DNA of 64,000 bases from positions 62,001 through 126,000 of the forward strand of contig JAGFNW010000022.1 in NCBI GenBank assembly GCA_017592665.1, read 5' to 3'. The position numbers were made by a program, and so were the translations under genes. Shown here in pieces: positions 39,887-47,767 of this stretch. The notes under the pieces were generated by a model. That model had not been told where the DNA came from. It did not search any database and was given only the letters and a program-made list of their open reading frames with translations. Each line of letters starts with the position of its first letter. Position 1 is the first letter of the stretch. The DNA is from Streptosporangiaceae bacterium NEAU-GS5 (lineage in GTDB: Bacteria; Actinomycetota; Actinomycetes; Streptosporangiales; Streptosporangiaceae).

Positions 39887-42382
39887 CTAACTGACTCGCG
39901 AGCGGCGCCGCGCCTGGGTGTAGGCCGCGGCGGCGACCAGGATCAGCGCACCCTGGAAGAAGTACTGCCAGGTCTGGCTGAGGTTGAGGAAGGTGGTGGC
40001 GTTGAGGATCTGCTGGATCAGCGCGGCGCCGAGCAGGGTGCCGGCGAACGAGCCGCGGCCGCCGAGCAGGCTGGCTCCGCCGAGCACGACGGCCGTGATG
40101 CTGGACAGGGTGTAGCCGACGCCCTGCACCGGGTCGCCGACGCCGATCTGGGCCATCAGCATCACCGCGCCGAGGAACGTCAGCCCCGAGCAGGTCACGT
40201 ACGCGAGGATGTAGGTCCGGTTCACCCGCACGCCGAGCCGGTGCGCCGCCTGCTCGTCCGAGCCGACCGCGCGCAGCCGCCGCCCCCACCCGGTGAACCG
40301 CAGCCGCAGCTCCAGCCCGGCCGCGATGGCCACCGCCACCAGGAACGCGATCGGCACCGGGCCGACCTGTGCGGTGACCAGGGCGCTCACGTCCGAGTTG
40401 ATGTATCCGCCTTGGAACGGCCGCAGCAGCAGCGAGATCCCCTGCAGCGCGATGTAGAGCGTGAGCGTCGCGGCCACCGCGGTGAACCCGCCGTAGCGCA
40501 CGAGCGCGCCGTTGAGCCCGCCGACCGCGAGCGCGGTGAGCAGCGTCAGCGCCAGCGCGCCGAGCATCATCACTCCCGAGCTGCCGTCGTTGACGAAGAA
40601 CGAGGCGACCACGACGAGCAGACCTGCCAGCGGGCCGACGGACAGGTCGATGCCGCCGGTCATGATGACCACGGTCTGGCCCATGCTGATGAACGCGAGC
40701 GCGGCCAGCAGGGTCAGCACCGAGGTGATGTTGAACGCGGCCAGGTAGCGGGTGTTCTGGCCGTAGGTGTACGCGCCCAGGGTGAGGATCACGAGCGCGA
40801 GGATGACGCTCGGCGCGTAGTCGCCGACCGCGAAACGGCGCAGCCCCGGCAGCCATGGCCGCACGCGCCGCTCGTCCTCGGCGCGCCGGTGGACGTTGGC
40901 GCCGACGGCGGCCGCCGTGATGGCCTCCTCGGTGACCGCGTCACCGGTGAGCTCCTCGACGACCGCGCCCCGCGAGAACACCAGCACCCGGTCGCAGAGC
41001 CCTTCCAGCTCCTTGGCGTCGGAGGAGGCCACGACGACCGGCACACCGCCGGACGCGACGTCGCGCAGGATGCGGTAGATCTCGGCCCGGGCGCCGACGT
41101 CGACGCCCTGGGTCGGTTCGTCGGCCAGCAGCAGCCGGGGCGCGGCCAGCAGCGCCCGTGCCATCACCACCTTTTGCTGGTTTCCACCGGACAGGGACAT
41201 CACGTTGCTCTCGATGGACCTGGTCCGTACGGCGAGATTGCCCACCTCGGCCTCGACGGCGGCACGCTCACGCTCACGCGCGACGACCCCGTGGCGCGCA
41301 AGGCCGGGCAGGGCGGCGACGGCGGCGTTCTCCCGCACCGACATCGCGCCCATCAGGCCTTCGGCGTGCCGATCGGCGGGCATGTACGCGATGCGGTCAG
41401 CTGGAGCACGGCCTGACAGCGCGACGCCGTCGAGCCGCACCTCTCCGCTCCGCGTGCCGAGCCCGGCCAGTGCGCGCAGGAACGCGCTCTGCCCGTTGCC
41501 CACGATGCCGGCCAGCCCGACGATCTCGCCGTGGTGCGCCGTCAGTGCCACGTCGTGGAACCCCGTGCCGCCGCACCCGGACACCTGCAGTGCGACCGGG
41601 CCGTCGGCACCGCCGGCATTCTTCGGCGGGAACGCGGAGGCCACTCCACGCCCGACGATCATCCGCAGCAGGTCCTCGTCGGAGAACCCGGCGACCGGCC
41701 CGCTGCCCTGCACCCGGCCGTCGCGCAGCACGGTCACCTGGTCGGCGATCTCCCGCACCTCGGCCAGCCGGTGCGTGATGTAGATGACCGCCGTGCCACG
41801 CTCGGCGGCCTGCCGCACCTGGTCGAACAGCACCCGCACCTGATCCGCGCCGAGCGGCGCGGTCGGCTCGTCCAAGATGAGCACGCGCGGCTCGAGCGCG
41901 ACCGCCTTCGCCACCTCGAGCAGTTGCTTGTCGGCCACGCCGAGCTCGTCCACCCGGTCGCCGAGGCGCAGCCTGGCGCCCACCCGCCGCAGCAGGCCCA
42001 GCATCCAGGCCTTCGCACCGCCGGGGCCGGCGATGCGGCCGGGCGGCAAGGCGAGCCGGATGTTCTCCTCGACCGTCAGGTCAGGCAGGACGGCCGGGTG
42101 CTGGTGCACGATGGCGATGCCGAGCCGGGTGGCCAGGGCCGGGGTCAGCGCGGCCATGGTCTCCCCCGCCACCTCGATGTGGCCGCCGTCCGGCTGAGTG
42201 GTTCCGGAGGCGACCGCCATCAGGGTGGACTTGCCGGCGCCGTTCTCACCGAGCAGCGCGTGCACCACGCCCGCCGGCGCGTCCAGGGACACGTCGGTGA
42301 GCGCGGGCACGCCGGCATAGCTCTTGCCCACCTCGACCAGCCGCAGCAGCGGCGGGGCGGACGGCTCGGGGGTGGCCGTCAT
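39887..42382 (-). CDS. Sugar-type ABC importer: duplicated ATPase fused to RbsC-like permease
   Basis: 831 aa in one frame with no stop or internal start signal between the parts. Residues 1-500 are an RbsA-like ATPase: Walker A ALLGENGAGKST (43-54), VLILDEPTAPLGADQVRVLF as Walker B, a degenerate second half with SLSGGNQQKVVMARALL and LLLADEPTQGVDVGARAEIY. Residues 505-831 are an RbsC-like permease with 8-10 helices (TGGIDLSVGPLAGLLVVVAS, the EAA-type VGSDEQAAHRLGVRVNRTYI, LGGASLLGGRGSFAGTLLGA). Normally these are two genes. ATG at 42382 overlaps the binding-protein stop (ATGA). Confidence 0.92.
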   Translation of the reverse strand: MTATPEPSAPPLLRLVEVGKSYAGVPALTDVSLDAPAGVVHALLGENGAGKSTLMAVASGTTQPDGGHIEVAGETMAALTPALATRLGIAIVHQHPAVLPDLTVEENIRLALPPGRIAGPGGAKAWMLGLLRRVGARLRLGDRVDELGVADKQLLEVAKAVALEPRVLILDEPTAPLGADQVRVLFDQVRQAAERGTAVIYITHRLAEVREIADQVTVLRDGRVQGSGPVAGFSDEDLLRMIVGRGVASAFPPKNAGGADGPVALQVSGCGGTGFHDVALTAHHGEIVGLAGIVGNGQSAFLRALAGLGTRSGEVRLDGVALSGRAPADRIAYMPADRHAEGLMGAMSVRENAAVAALPGLARHGVVARERERAAVEAEVGNLAVRTRSIESNVMSLSGGNQQKVVMARALLAAPRLLLADEPTQGVDVGARAEIYRILRDVASGGVPVVVASSDAKELEGLCDRVLVFSRGAVVEELTGDAVTEEAITAAAVGANVHRRAEDERRVRPWLPGLRRFAVGDYAPSVILALVILTLGAYTYGQNTRYLAAFNITSVLTLLAALAFISMGQTVVIMTGGIDLSVGPLAGLLVVVASFFVNDGSSGVMMLGALALTLLTALAVGGLNGALVRYGGFTAVAATLTLYIALQGISLLLRPFQGGYINSDVSALVTAQVGPVPIAFLVAVAIAAGLELRLRFTGWGRRLRAVGSDEQAAHRLGVRVNRTYILAYVTCSGLTFLGAVMLMAQIGVGDPVQGVGYTLSSITAVVLGGASLLGGRGSFAGTLLGAALIQQILNATTFLNLSQTWQYFFQGALILVAAAAYTQARRRSRVS

Positions 42383-43497
42383 TTGAGCGCCGTGGCCTGC
42401 TGGTCGTGGGAGAGCGAACTGGACAGGAACGCGTCCATGGGAAGCGTCTGGTCGCAGGTCACCTGATTCGGGCTGCCGCCGATGGAGTCCTCGAACGCCG
42501 ACTGCGGATAGATGTTGGAGGACGGGACCTGCCCGCCGGTCGCCTTCGCCACGGCGAAGTCGACGGCCAGCCGGGACATGGCGTTCTGCGAGGAGACCGT
42601 GAACAGCTTGAACTGCGGGTTGCTCGCCTTGCGCTTGTCGTACTCGCAGGCCAGCAGGTTGGCGTCCTCGGTGGCCACCGCCGGGATCTTCCGCTGCGCC
42701 TGGTCGAAGGCGGGGAAGGAGCTGGCCAGCGCCGCGCCGAAGTCCGTGGTGATCGCGTCGATCTGCGGATACTTGGCCAGCGCCGCGGTGATGACCTTCT
42801 GCGTCTGCGCCGGATCCCAGTTGGTCACCTCGAACGGGGTCTGCCCCACGAACTTGATGTCCGGGTAGTCCTTGAAGACGCTCAGCATGCCGTTGTACTC
42901 GTCGAGGCTCTGCGAGTTGGCCGCCGGGCCGCCCAGGTTGAGGATGTTGCCCTTGCCGTTCAACGCCTTCGCGACCCACTGCGCCCACAGCACGCCGGCC
43001 TGCTTGAAGTCGGTGTCGATGAAGTAGTCGTAGTCCGTGCCCGCCTTGCCGCCCGGGTTGACCCGGTAGGGCACGGTCACCACGCCCGCCTTGTACGCGC
43101 TGCGCAACGCCGGCAGCATGGCCGGCCCGGCGTCGGGGAAGACGACCAGGGCGTCCACGCCCTTGGCCACGAAGCCCTGCACATCGGAGATGGCCTTCTG
43201 GGTGTTGCCCTGCCCGTCGGCGTAGGAGAAGGCCGTGACGTTCGGGCACTTGGCCACCTCGTCCTTGGCCTCCGCGGTGGTCACCCGCCGCCAGTTGTTG
43301 CCGCCGAATCCGTCGGTGAGGGCGAGGCTGATCTTCTTTGGCCCGCACCAGGAGGGGGCGCCGGCAGGCGGGTTGCCGGCGGCGGCCGGCTGATCGCCGG
43401 ATCCCGACCCGGATCCCGAGGAGCCGCAGCCCGCGACGAGTACGGCGGCCACGCCTAAGGCGGCGACCAGGTTACGGCGCACGTGCGTGGATGCCAT
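42379..43497 (-). CDS. Sugar-type ABC transporter substrate-binding lipoprotein
   Basis: 372 aa. Signal peptide with lipobox LVAGC (Cys24), a Gly/Ser/Pro linker, then a periplasmic-binding-protein type I domain of the RbsB class: ISLALTDGFGGNNWRRVTTA, AFSYADGQGNTQKAISDVQG, GVDALVVFPDAGPAMLPALR, TDYDYFIDTDFKQAGVLWAQ, then ALAKYPQIDAITTDFGAALA. Anchored outside, it captures the ligand for the two permeases encoded around it. ATG at 43497 with AGAAAGGA. Ligand unknown; the class binds pentoses, polyols and AI-2-like compounds. Confidence 0.92.
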   Translation of the reverse strand: MASTHVRRNLVAALGVAAVLVAGCGSSGSGSGSGDQPAAAGNPPAGAPSWCGPKKISLALTDGFGGNNWRRVTTAEAKDEVAKCPNVTAFSYADGQGNTQKAISDVQGFVAKGVDALVVFPDAGPAMLPALRSAYKAGVVTVPYRVNPGGKAGTDYDYFIDTDFKQAGVLWAQWVAKALNGKGNILNLGGPAANSQSLDEYNGMLSVFKDYPDIKFVGQTPFEVTNWDPAQTQKVITAALAKYPQIDAITTDFGAALASSFPAFDQAQRKIPAVATEDANLLACEYDKRKASNPQFKLFTVSSQNAMSRLAVDFAVAKATGGQVPSSNIYPQSAFEDSIGGSPNQVTCDQTLPMDAFLSSSLSHDQQATALK

Positions 43498-43597
43498 GTG
43501 CGTCAATCCTTTCTGAGCAGCGGACGGCCACGCCGGGCATGCGGAGATCAGGTCCGCGCCCAGGGATGGCGTGTCCGGGGATATCGCTGTGATCGGG

Positions 43598-44653
43598 CTA
43601 TGAGGGGGATGCCTGAGGCGCGGCGGGCCTGACCCAATCCCGCAACCGGCGCCAGTTGACGGTGTAGACGGCGACGCCCAGCGCCAGGGCGGCCGCTTCG
43701 ACGAGGTTCTTGACCGCCGCATTCACCCCGAGGGTCAACACGAACTGGTCGAGCTGGCTGAGGAAGAGGGCGGCCAACGCGCTCGCCACCGGGCTGCCCT
43801 TGCCGCCCAGTAGCGAGGTCCCGCCGAGCACGACGGCGGCGACCGATGGAAGGAGGTAGGTCTCGCCCTGGAACGCGCTCGGCGCCGTGACGATGCCGGC
43901 GAGCAGGATCCCCGCCGTGCAGTACAGCAGCGACGCCCAGACGTACGCGGCGAGTTGGTGGCGCCGGACCGCGAGCCCGGTGGCCCGGGCGGCGGCGGCG
44001 TTCGCGCCGACCGCCTCGAACCGCCGGCCGATGACCGACTGCTTGATGACGAAGCCGACCGCCGCCGTGATCAGGACGGCGAAGTAGACGGCGTGCGGGA
44101 GCGACAGGAATGTCCCGGTCGCGATGTCGTGCAGCACCGAGGTGGTGTTGCGCGGCGTGCCGCCCGAGATGCCGAGGACCCCGGCGTACAGCAGGGCGTT
44201 GGCGCCGAGCGTGGTGACGATGGGCGACATGCCGAGCCGGCTGACCAGGAATCCGATGAGCAGACCGGCGGCGAGCGCGATGCCGTACGCCAGCAGGATC
44301 GCCGCCGGCAGCTTCGCGTTGTCGCCGTTCGGCTCGTGGGTGGCCACGACGACGCTGATGGAGATCATGCCGGGCACCGACAGGTCGATGCCGCCCTGCT
44401 GGACGACCAGCGTCTGGCCGACCGCGATCACCGCGAGCACCGCCGCGAACGGCAGCATGCCGAGGAACGAGCTGCGGCTCAGGCTTTCCGGCTGTAACGC
44501 GAGGCTGACCAGGAAGAGCAGGCCGGTGGCCACGACGATGGTGAGCAGCCCACGCGACGGACGGGCCCGGCCGGGCCCGGGCCGCGCGGGCCTGTCAGTC
44601 ACATCGGCGTCGGTAACGTCGACCGCGCTGTCCTGGTCCACACTCGAACCCAT
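43598..44653 (-). CDS. Sugar-type ABC transporter permease (RbsC-like)
   Basis: 351 aa. A hydrophilic N-terminal tail of about 35 residues, then 8-10 helices with RbsC marks: VAVGQTLVVQQGGIDLSVPG, SRLGMSPIVTTLGANALLYA, EAA-like EAVGANAAAARATGLAVRRH, VLGGTSLLGGKGSPVASALA. It would form a heterodimer with the permease half of the fused ABC protein. First gene of the operon; 100 bp separate it from the binding-protein gene, with no hairpin in between. Confidence 0.92.
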   Translation of the reverse strand: MGSSVDQDSAVDVTDADVTDRPARPGPGRARPSRGLLTIVVATGLLFLVSLALQPESLSRSSFLGMLPFAAVLAVIAVGQTLVVQQGGIDLSVPGMISISVVVATHEPNGDNAKLPAAILLAYGIALAAGLLIGFLVSRLGMSPIVTTLGANALLYAGVLGISGGTPRNTTSVLHDIATGTFLSLPHAVYFAVLITAAVGFVIKQSVIGRRFEAVGANAAAARATGLAVRRHQLAAYVWASLLYCTAGILLAGIVTAPSAFQGETYLLPSVAAVVLGGTSLLGGKGSPVASALAALFLSQLDQFVLTLGVNAAVKNLVEAAALALGVAVYTVNWRRLRDWVRPAAPQASPS

Positions 44654-44706
44654 CGGCTAACCGCCTCCAGCCGTGTCTCACATTGCTCGGCCTCAGGTGT
44701 TTAGTA

Positions 44707-44735
44707 ATGCTGGACGCTGAGCAGTACGGCGTCAA
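44707..44735 (-). promoter_or_regulatory. Candidate promoter of the ABC-E1 operon
   Basis: On the minus strand TTGACG (44735..44730) is followed 17 bp later by CAGCAT (44712..44707), a weak -10. The -35 is preceded by TA, giving TATTGACG, which is also found at the dehydrogenase promoter at 46888. It lies 54 bp before the permease ATG (44653). Confidence 0.4.
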
Positions 44736-44783
44736 TAGATAGAGCACGTTCGGTTAACGGAATGTTGCTTGGAGGGCCATACC

Positions 44784-44810
44784 GTGGACCAGGACCGTAC
44801 AGTGGTCCAG
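44784..44810. terminator. Inverted repeat after the dehydrogenase operon
   Basis: TGGACCA (44785-44791) and TGGTCCA (44803-44809) can pair around an 11-base loop, starting 3 bases after the stop of the dehydrogenase gene (44813). The position suits a terminator of the leftward transcript, though an operator role for the next operon cannot be excluded. Confidence 0.4.
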
Positions 44811-44812
44811 TC

Positions 44813-45880
44813 TCAGCGTGCGGGATCGACCAGGATCTTGCCGCTCGCCCGCCCGTGCAGCAGGGCTTCGAGGCCGTCGCTCACCAGGTCGTCCAGCCCG
44901 ATCACACGGTCCAGGATGAGCCCGGCCGGCCCGTCGCCCTCGAGCAGGCGCAGCGCCTCGGGGAGGTCGTCGGCGCAGACGTGCGCGACGGTCGTGGCCA
45001 GGTCGACCTCGCGCAGCGTGGCCTGGGCGAGTTCCAGCGGCTGAGCCCCGTGCGGGAGCCCGACCTGCAGAATCCGGCCACCGCGCGCGGCCATCAGCAG
45101 CGCGTTCTGGGCGCCCCCCGCGACGCCGGTCGCCTCGATGACGACGTCGGCGCCCTCGGGGCCGATCAGCGCGAGCACGGCGTCCACCACAGGCACGTCC
45201 CGCGTGTTGAGCGTGTCGGTGGCACCAAGCGCGCGGGCCGTGGCGAGCCGTCCGTCGTCCACGTCCACCGCGACGACCCTGGCAGGCGGCCGGGCGCGCA
45301 GGCCGCAGAGGATGAACGAGCCGATCGCGCCGGCGCCGATGAGGACCACCACGTCGTCTGGCCCTGGTGACGCGCGGCGCACCGCGTGCAGGCCGACGGC
45401 CAGCGGCTGGGCCAGGCCGGCCGCGTCGTCGCCGCATCCGGCCGGGATCGGCACGCAGGTCGCGGCCGGAGCGGCCACGTATTCGGCGAGCCCGCCGTCG
45501 GCGTTCAGGCCGAGCGTCCAATAGCGCGCGCACAGGTTGGTGCGTCCCTTCGCGCACCAGCGGCAGCGGCCGCAGGACACGCCCGCGCCGCAGGCCACCC
45601 TGGTCCCTGTCAGGTCAGGTGTGCCCGGGCCGACGGCCACCACCTCACCGGCGAACTCATGCCCGAGGATCATCGGGCCGAGGTGGCCGCTGTGCGGGTG
45701 CCGTTCGCGCAGGGGGATCATGCCGGGGCCGCGCGCGTACTCGGACGCGTCGGTGCCGCAGATCCCGGCCCTGGTCACCCGGATCAGCACGGCGCCGTCA
45801 CCAGGCTCGGGCACGGGCCGCGACTCGACGCGAACATCACCCGGCCCGTAGTAAACGGCCGCGCGCATGCCGTACGTCAT
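44813..45880 (-). CDS. Zinc-dependent alcohol dehydrogenase
   Basis: 355 aa MDR with both zinc sites: catalytic C41 (AGICGTDASEYARG), H74/E75 (LGHEFAGEV); structural C103, C106, C109, C117 (VSCGRCRWCAKGRTNLC). Rossmann VVVLIGAGAIGSFILCGLRA with Asp in VVAVDVDDGR, so NAD is likely. Similar in domain order to threonine/sorbitol/butanediol dehydrogenases. The ATG (45880) overlaps the stop of the upstream dehydrogenase by 4 bp, so the two are co-translated and probably act on the same compound or on successive oxidation steps. Confidence 0.9.
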   Translation of the reverse strand: MTYGMRAAVYYGPGDVRVESRPVPEPGDGAVLIRVTRAGICGTDASEYARGPGMIPLRERHPHSGHLGPMILGHEFAGEVVAVGPGTPDLTGTRVACGAGVSCGRCRWCAKGRTNLCARYWTLGLNADGGLAEYVAAPAATCVPIPAGCGDDAAGLAQPLAVGLHAVRRASPGPDDVVVLIGAGAIGSFILCGLRARPPARVVAVDVDDGRLATARALGATDTLNTRDVPVVDAVLALIGPEGADVVIEATGVAGGAQNALLMAARGGRILQVGLPHGAQPLELAQATLREVDLATTVAHVCADDLPEALRLLEGDGPAGLILDRVIGLDDLVSDGLEALLHGRASGKILVDPAR

Positions 45881-46851
45881 CGAGCGGCCGACTCGAGGTG
45901 GATCTTGACGTGCCGCCCCTCCCGGGCCGCCTCGACCGCCGACGACGCCTCCGCCAGCGGCACCGCGCTCGTCACCAGAGGCGACAGGTCCAGGCCCGTC
46001 CGGTCGAGGAAGCGCAGCGTGCGCGGCCAGACCCCGGGAGAGCCGATGATGCCGCGGATCTGCAGCTCCTTGGACTGAATGAGGCCGAGCGCGGCCGGGG
46101 CCCGATCGCCGACGTTGATGCCGATGTACACCAGCCGGGCACGGAAGCCGGCCGCCTCCAGCGCGGCGGCCATGGCCTGCGGGTTGCCGGTCGCCTCGAA
46201 CACCACGTCGGCGCCGCGGCCACCGGTCGCCGCCATGAACGCGTCCGCGAAGCCGTCAGCCGCCGGATCGAGATGCACTTCGGCGCCCAGACGCAAAGCC
46301 AGTTCGGCACGTTGCGGCGCCGGCTCCAGCACGATCACCCGGGCGCCCTTGGCGGCGGCCGCGGCGACCACGCCGAGGCCGATCGGCCCGGCGCCGAAAA
46401 CCGCGACCGTGTCGCCGGCGTCCAGGTCGTCGGCCCGCAGCGTGGCGTAGTAGCCGCAGCTGAACGGCTCGACCAGAGCGCCCTGCCGCCAGCTCAGGTT
46501 GTCCGGCAGGTGGTGCAGCCACTCGGGTCTGGCCACGAAGTATTCGGCCGCGGCACCGCTGATGCTGAAGCCGAAGTGGTCGGCGCCGATGACGCACTCG
46601 CCCACCACGCGGTCGCCCGGCGCAAGGCCGCGGACTTCCTTGCCCACGTCCACGATCTCGCCGGACCACTCGTGGCCAGGAATAACGGGATAACTGAACG
46701 GGATGATGTAGCGGCCTTCGAGCAACTCGATGTCCGAGTGGCAGATGCCGACGGCGCGGGCGGCGACGAGCACCTCGTCCGGCCCGATTGTGGGAGTGGG
46801 CAGATCGACGACACGTGACGCGGAGTCGCCGACGAACTGGAGCGCCTTCAC
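45877..46851 (-). CDS. Zinc-type alcohol dehydrogenase lacking the structural zinc lobe
   Basis: 324 aa MDR. The catalytic site is intact (C37 in GICHSDIELL, H60/E61 in PGHEWSGEI), but the four-Cys structural lobe is absent: after GDRVVGECVIGAD the sequence goes directly to HFGFSISGAAAEYF. That explains the short length. Rossmann motif VAVFGAGPIGLGVVAAAAAK, Glu in VIVLEPAPQR suggesting NAD. Start is the GTG at 46851, placed 8 bases after a -10 element, so the mRNA is leaderless. First gene of the two-gene operon. Confidence 0.88.
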   Translation of the reverse strand: MKALQFVGDSASRVVDLPTPTIGPDEVLVAARAVGICHSDIELLEGRYIIPFSYPVIPGHEWSGEIVDVGKEVRGLAPGDRVVGECVIGADHFGFSISGAAAEYFVARPEWLHHLPDNLSWRQGALVEPFSCGYYATLRADDLDAGDTVAVFGAGPIGLGVVAAAAAKGARVIVLEPAPQRAELALRLGAEVHLDPAADGFADAFMAATGGRGADVVFEATGNPQAMAAALEAAGFRARLVYIGINVGDRAPAALGLIQSKELQIRGIIGSPGVWPRTLRFLDRTGLDLSPLVTSAVPLAEASSAVEAAREGRHVKIHLESAAR

Positions 46852-46859
46852 AGCCGCAA

Positions 46860-46888
46860 AACGTACGCCTATGGTGAACAGCCGTCAA
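46860..46888 (-). promoter_or_regulatory. Leaderless promoter of the dehydrogenase operon
   Basis: TTGACG (46888..46883), a 17-bp spacer and TACGTT (46865..46860) form a good sigma-70-type promoter. The GTG start at 46851 begins 8 bases after the -10. The -35 overlaps GTCAATAATGAC on the plus strand, a small inverted repeat (GTCA-N4-TGAC) that could be an operator. Confidence 0.7.
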
Positions 46889-46904
46889 TAATGACCGTAC
46901 TACC

Positions 46905-47639
46905 TCAGTGCAGGCCTGTGTGCCTGTCGCGTACGAACCAGATCGCCTCGACCGGCACCTCGCCGACGTTGGCCAGCCGGTGGGGGGTGGCCGAGTCGAA
47001 GGAGATGGCGTCGCCCGGGTGCAGCCGGAACGACTCGAAGCCCAGCGTCACCTCCAGCGTGCCGGAGATGATGTAGCCGTGCTCGATCCCGCTGTGCCTG
47101 GTCAGCCGGTCATCAGGGGTCGAGCTGCCGCCCACGTCGTACGTCACGTACAGGAAGTCGATCGAGGCGTCGTGCATGGACGACAGCTGCTCCCACACGA
47201 CGCCCGAGTCGAGCACGAGGCGCCGCCGCATCGAGGGCGCCACGACTGGCGAATGCGGGTGGTCCGCCCGCTGCGGCGCGGCGGGCGCGGGCGCGACCGG
47301 AGGCACCGGCGCGACCGGCGCGGGCTCGCCGTTGCTGAACAGCTCGTCGAGGGACAGGTCGAGCGCCGTGCAGATCATGTAGAGCGTGGCCACCGATGGC
47401 CGGCCCTTGCCCAGCTCGATCTGGGACAGGAACGAGGCGGAGACCCCCAGTTCGCGGCCGAGCCGCCGGAGAGACATGCCGAGACTCTCCCGCTTGGTGC
47501 GCAGCCGCGCGCCCACGTTGCCGACCACCTCGCGAGCCTCCGCGCTCGCCGCGGCCTCGTCGTCGCCGGCCGGCCTGGCCGCGCCTTGCCGTGCGCCAGT
47601 CCCCCTCGTCCCGTTCGGCAGTGCCGCCAACGAACTCAC
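46905..47639 (-). CDS. XRE-family regulator with C-terminal cupin sensor
   Basis: 244 aa from GTG 47639. Disordered N-terminus (about 1-38), HTH-XRE at about 40-100 (VGARLRTKRESLGMSLRRLG, VSASFLSQIELGKGRPSVAT), an Ala/Pro/Val linker and a cupin_2 domain at about 165-240 (HSGIEHGYIISGTLEVTLGF, LHPGDAISFDSATPHRLANV). This is the PuuR/SutR-like layout: repressors that sense small metabolites. An upstream GTG at 47690 is in frame, but a TTGACT/GATAAT promoter overlaps that region, favouring 47639. Likely regulator of the flanking dehydrogenase and ABC operons and of the divergent reductase. Confidence 0.85.
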   Translation of the reverse strand: MSSLAALPNGTRGTGARQGAARPAGDDEAAASAEAREVVGNVGARLRTKRESLGMSLRRLGRELGVSASFLSQIELGKGRPSVATLYMICTALDLSLDELFSNGEPAPVAPVPPVAPAPAAPQRADHPHSPVVAPSMRRRLVLDSGVVWEQLSSMHDASIDFLYVTYDVGGSSTPDDRLTRHSGIEHGYIISGTLEVTLGFESFRLHPGDAISFDSATPHRLANVGEVPVEAIWFVRDRHTGLH

Positions 47640-47696
47640 CCTTTCGACATATCGACCGGCATGCTGGCGCCTACCGCCATTATCGTTCACTGTTAC

Positions 47697-47710
47697 TTGA
47701 CGACAGTCAA
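47697..47710. promoter_or_regulatory. Candidate XRE operator in divergent promoter region
   Basis: TTGACGACAGTCAA is an inverted repeat TTGAC-N4-GTCAA. It supplies a TTGACT -35 for the leftward regulator gene (GATAAT at 47684..47679, 20-bp spacing) and a TTGACG for the rightward reductase gene, so binding here could control both. Confidence 0.5.
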
Positions 47711-47767
47711 CCGCTGGTCCACGCTAGCGAGACTGAATGATCCGACGCAGAGAGCGAGGCGGCGGCG

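Noticed and set aside
42382-43348. A possible three-way fusion of binding protein, ATPase and permease
   Set aside because: The open frame over the binding-protein gene is a different frame from that gene. The lipoprotein is separate and ends at 42379; only ATPase and permease are truly fused.
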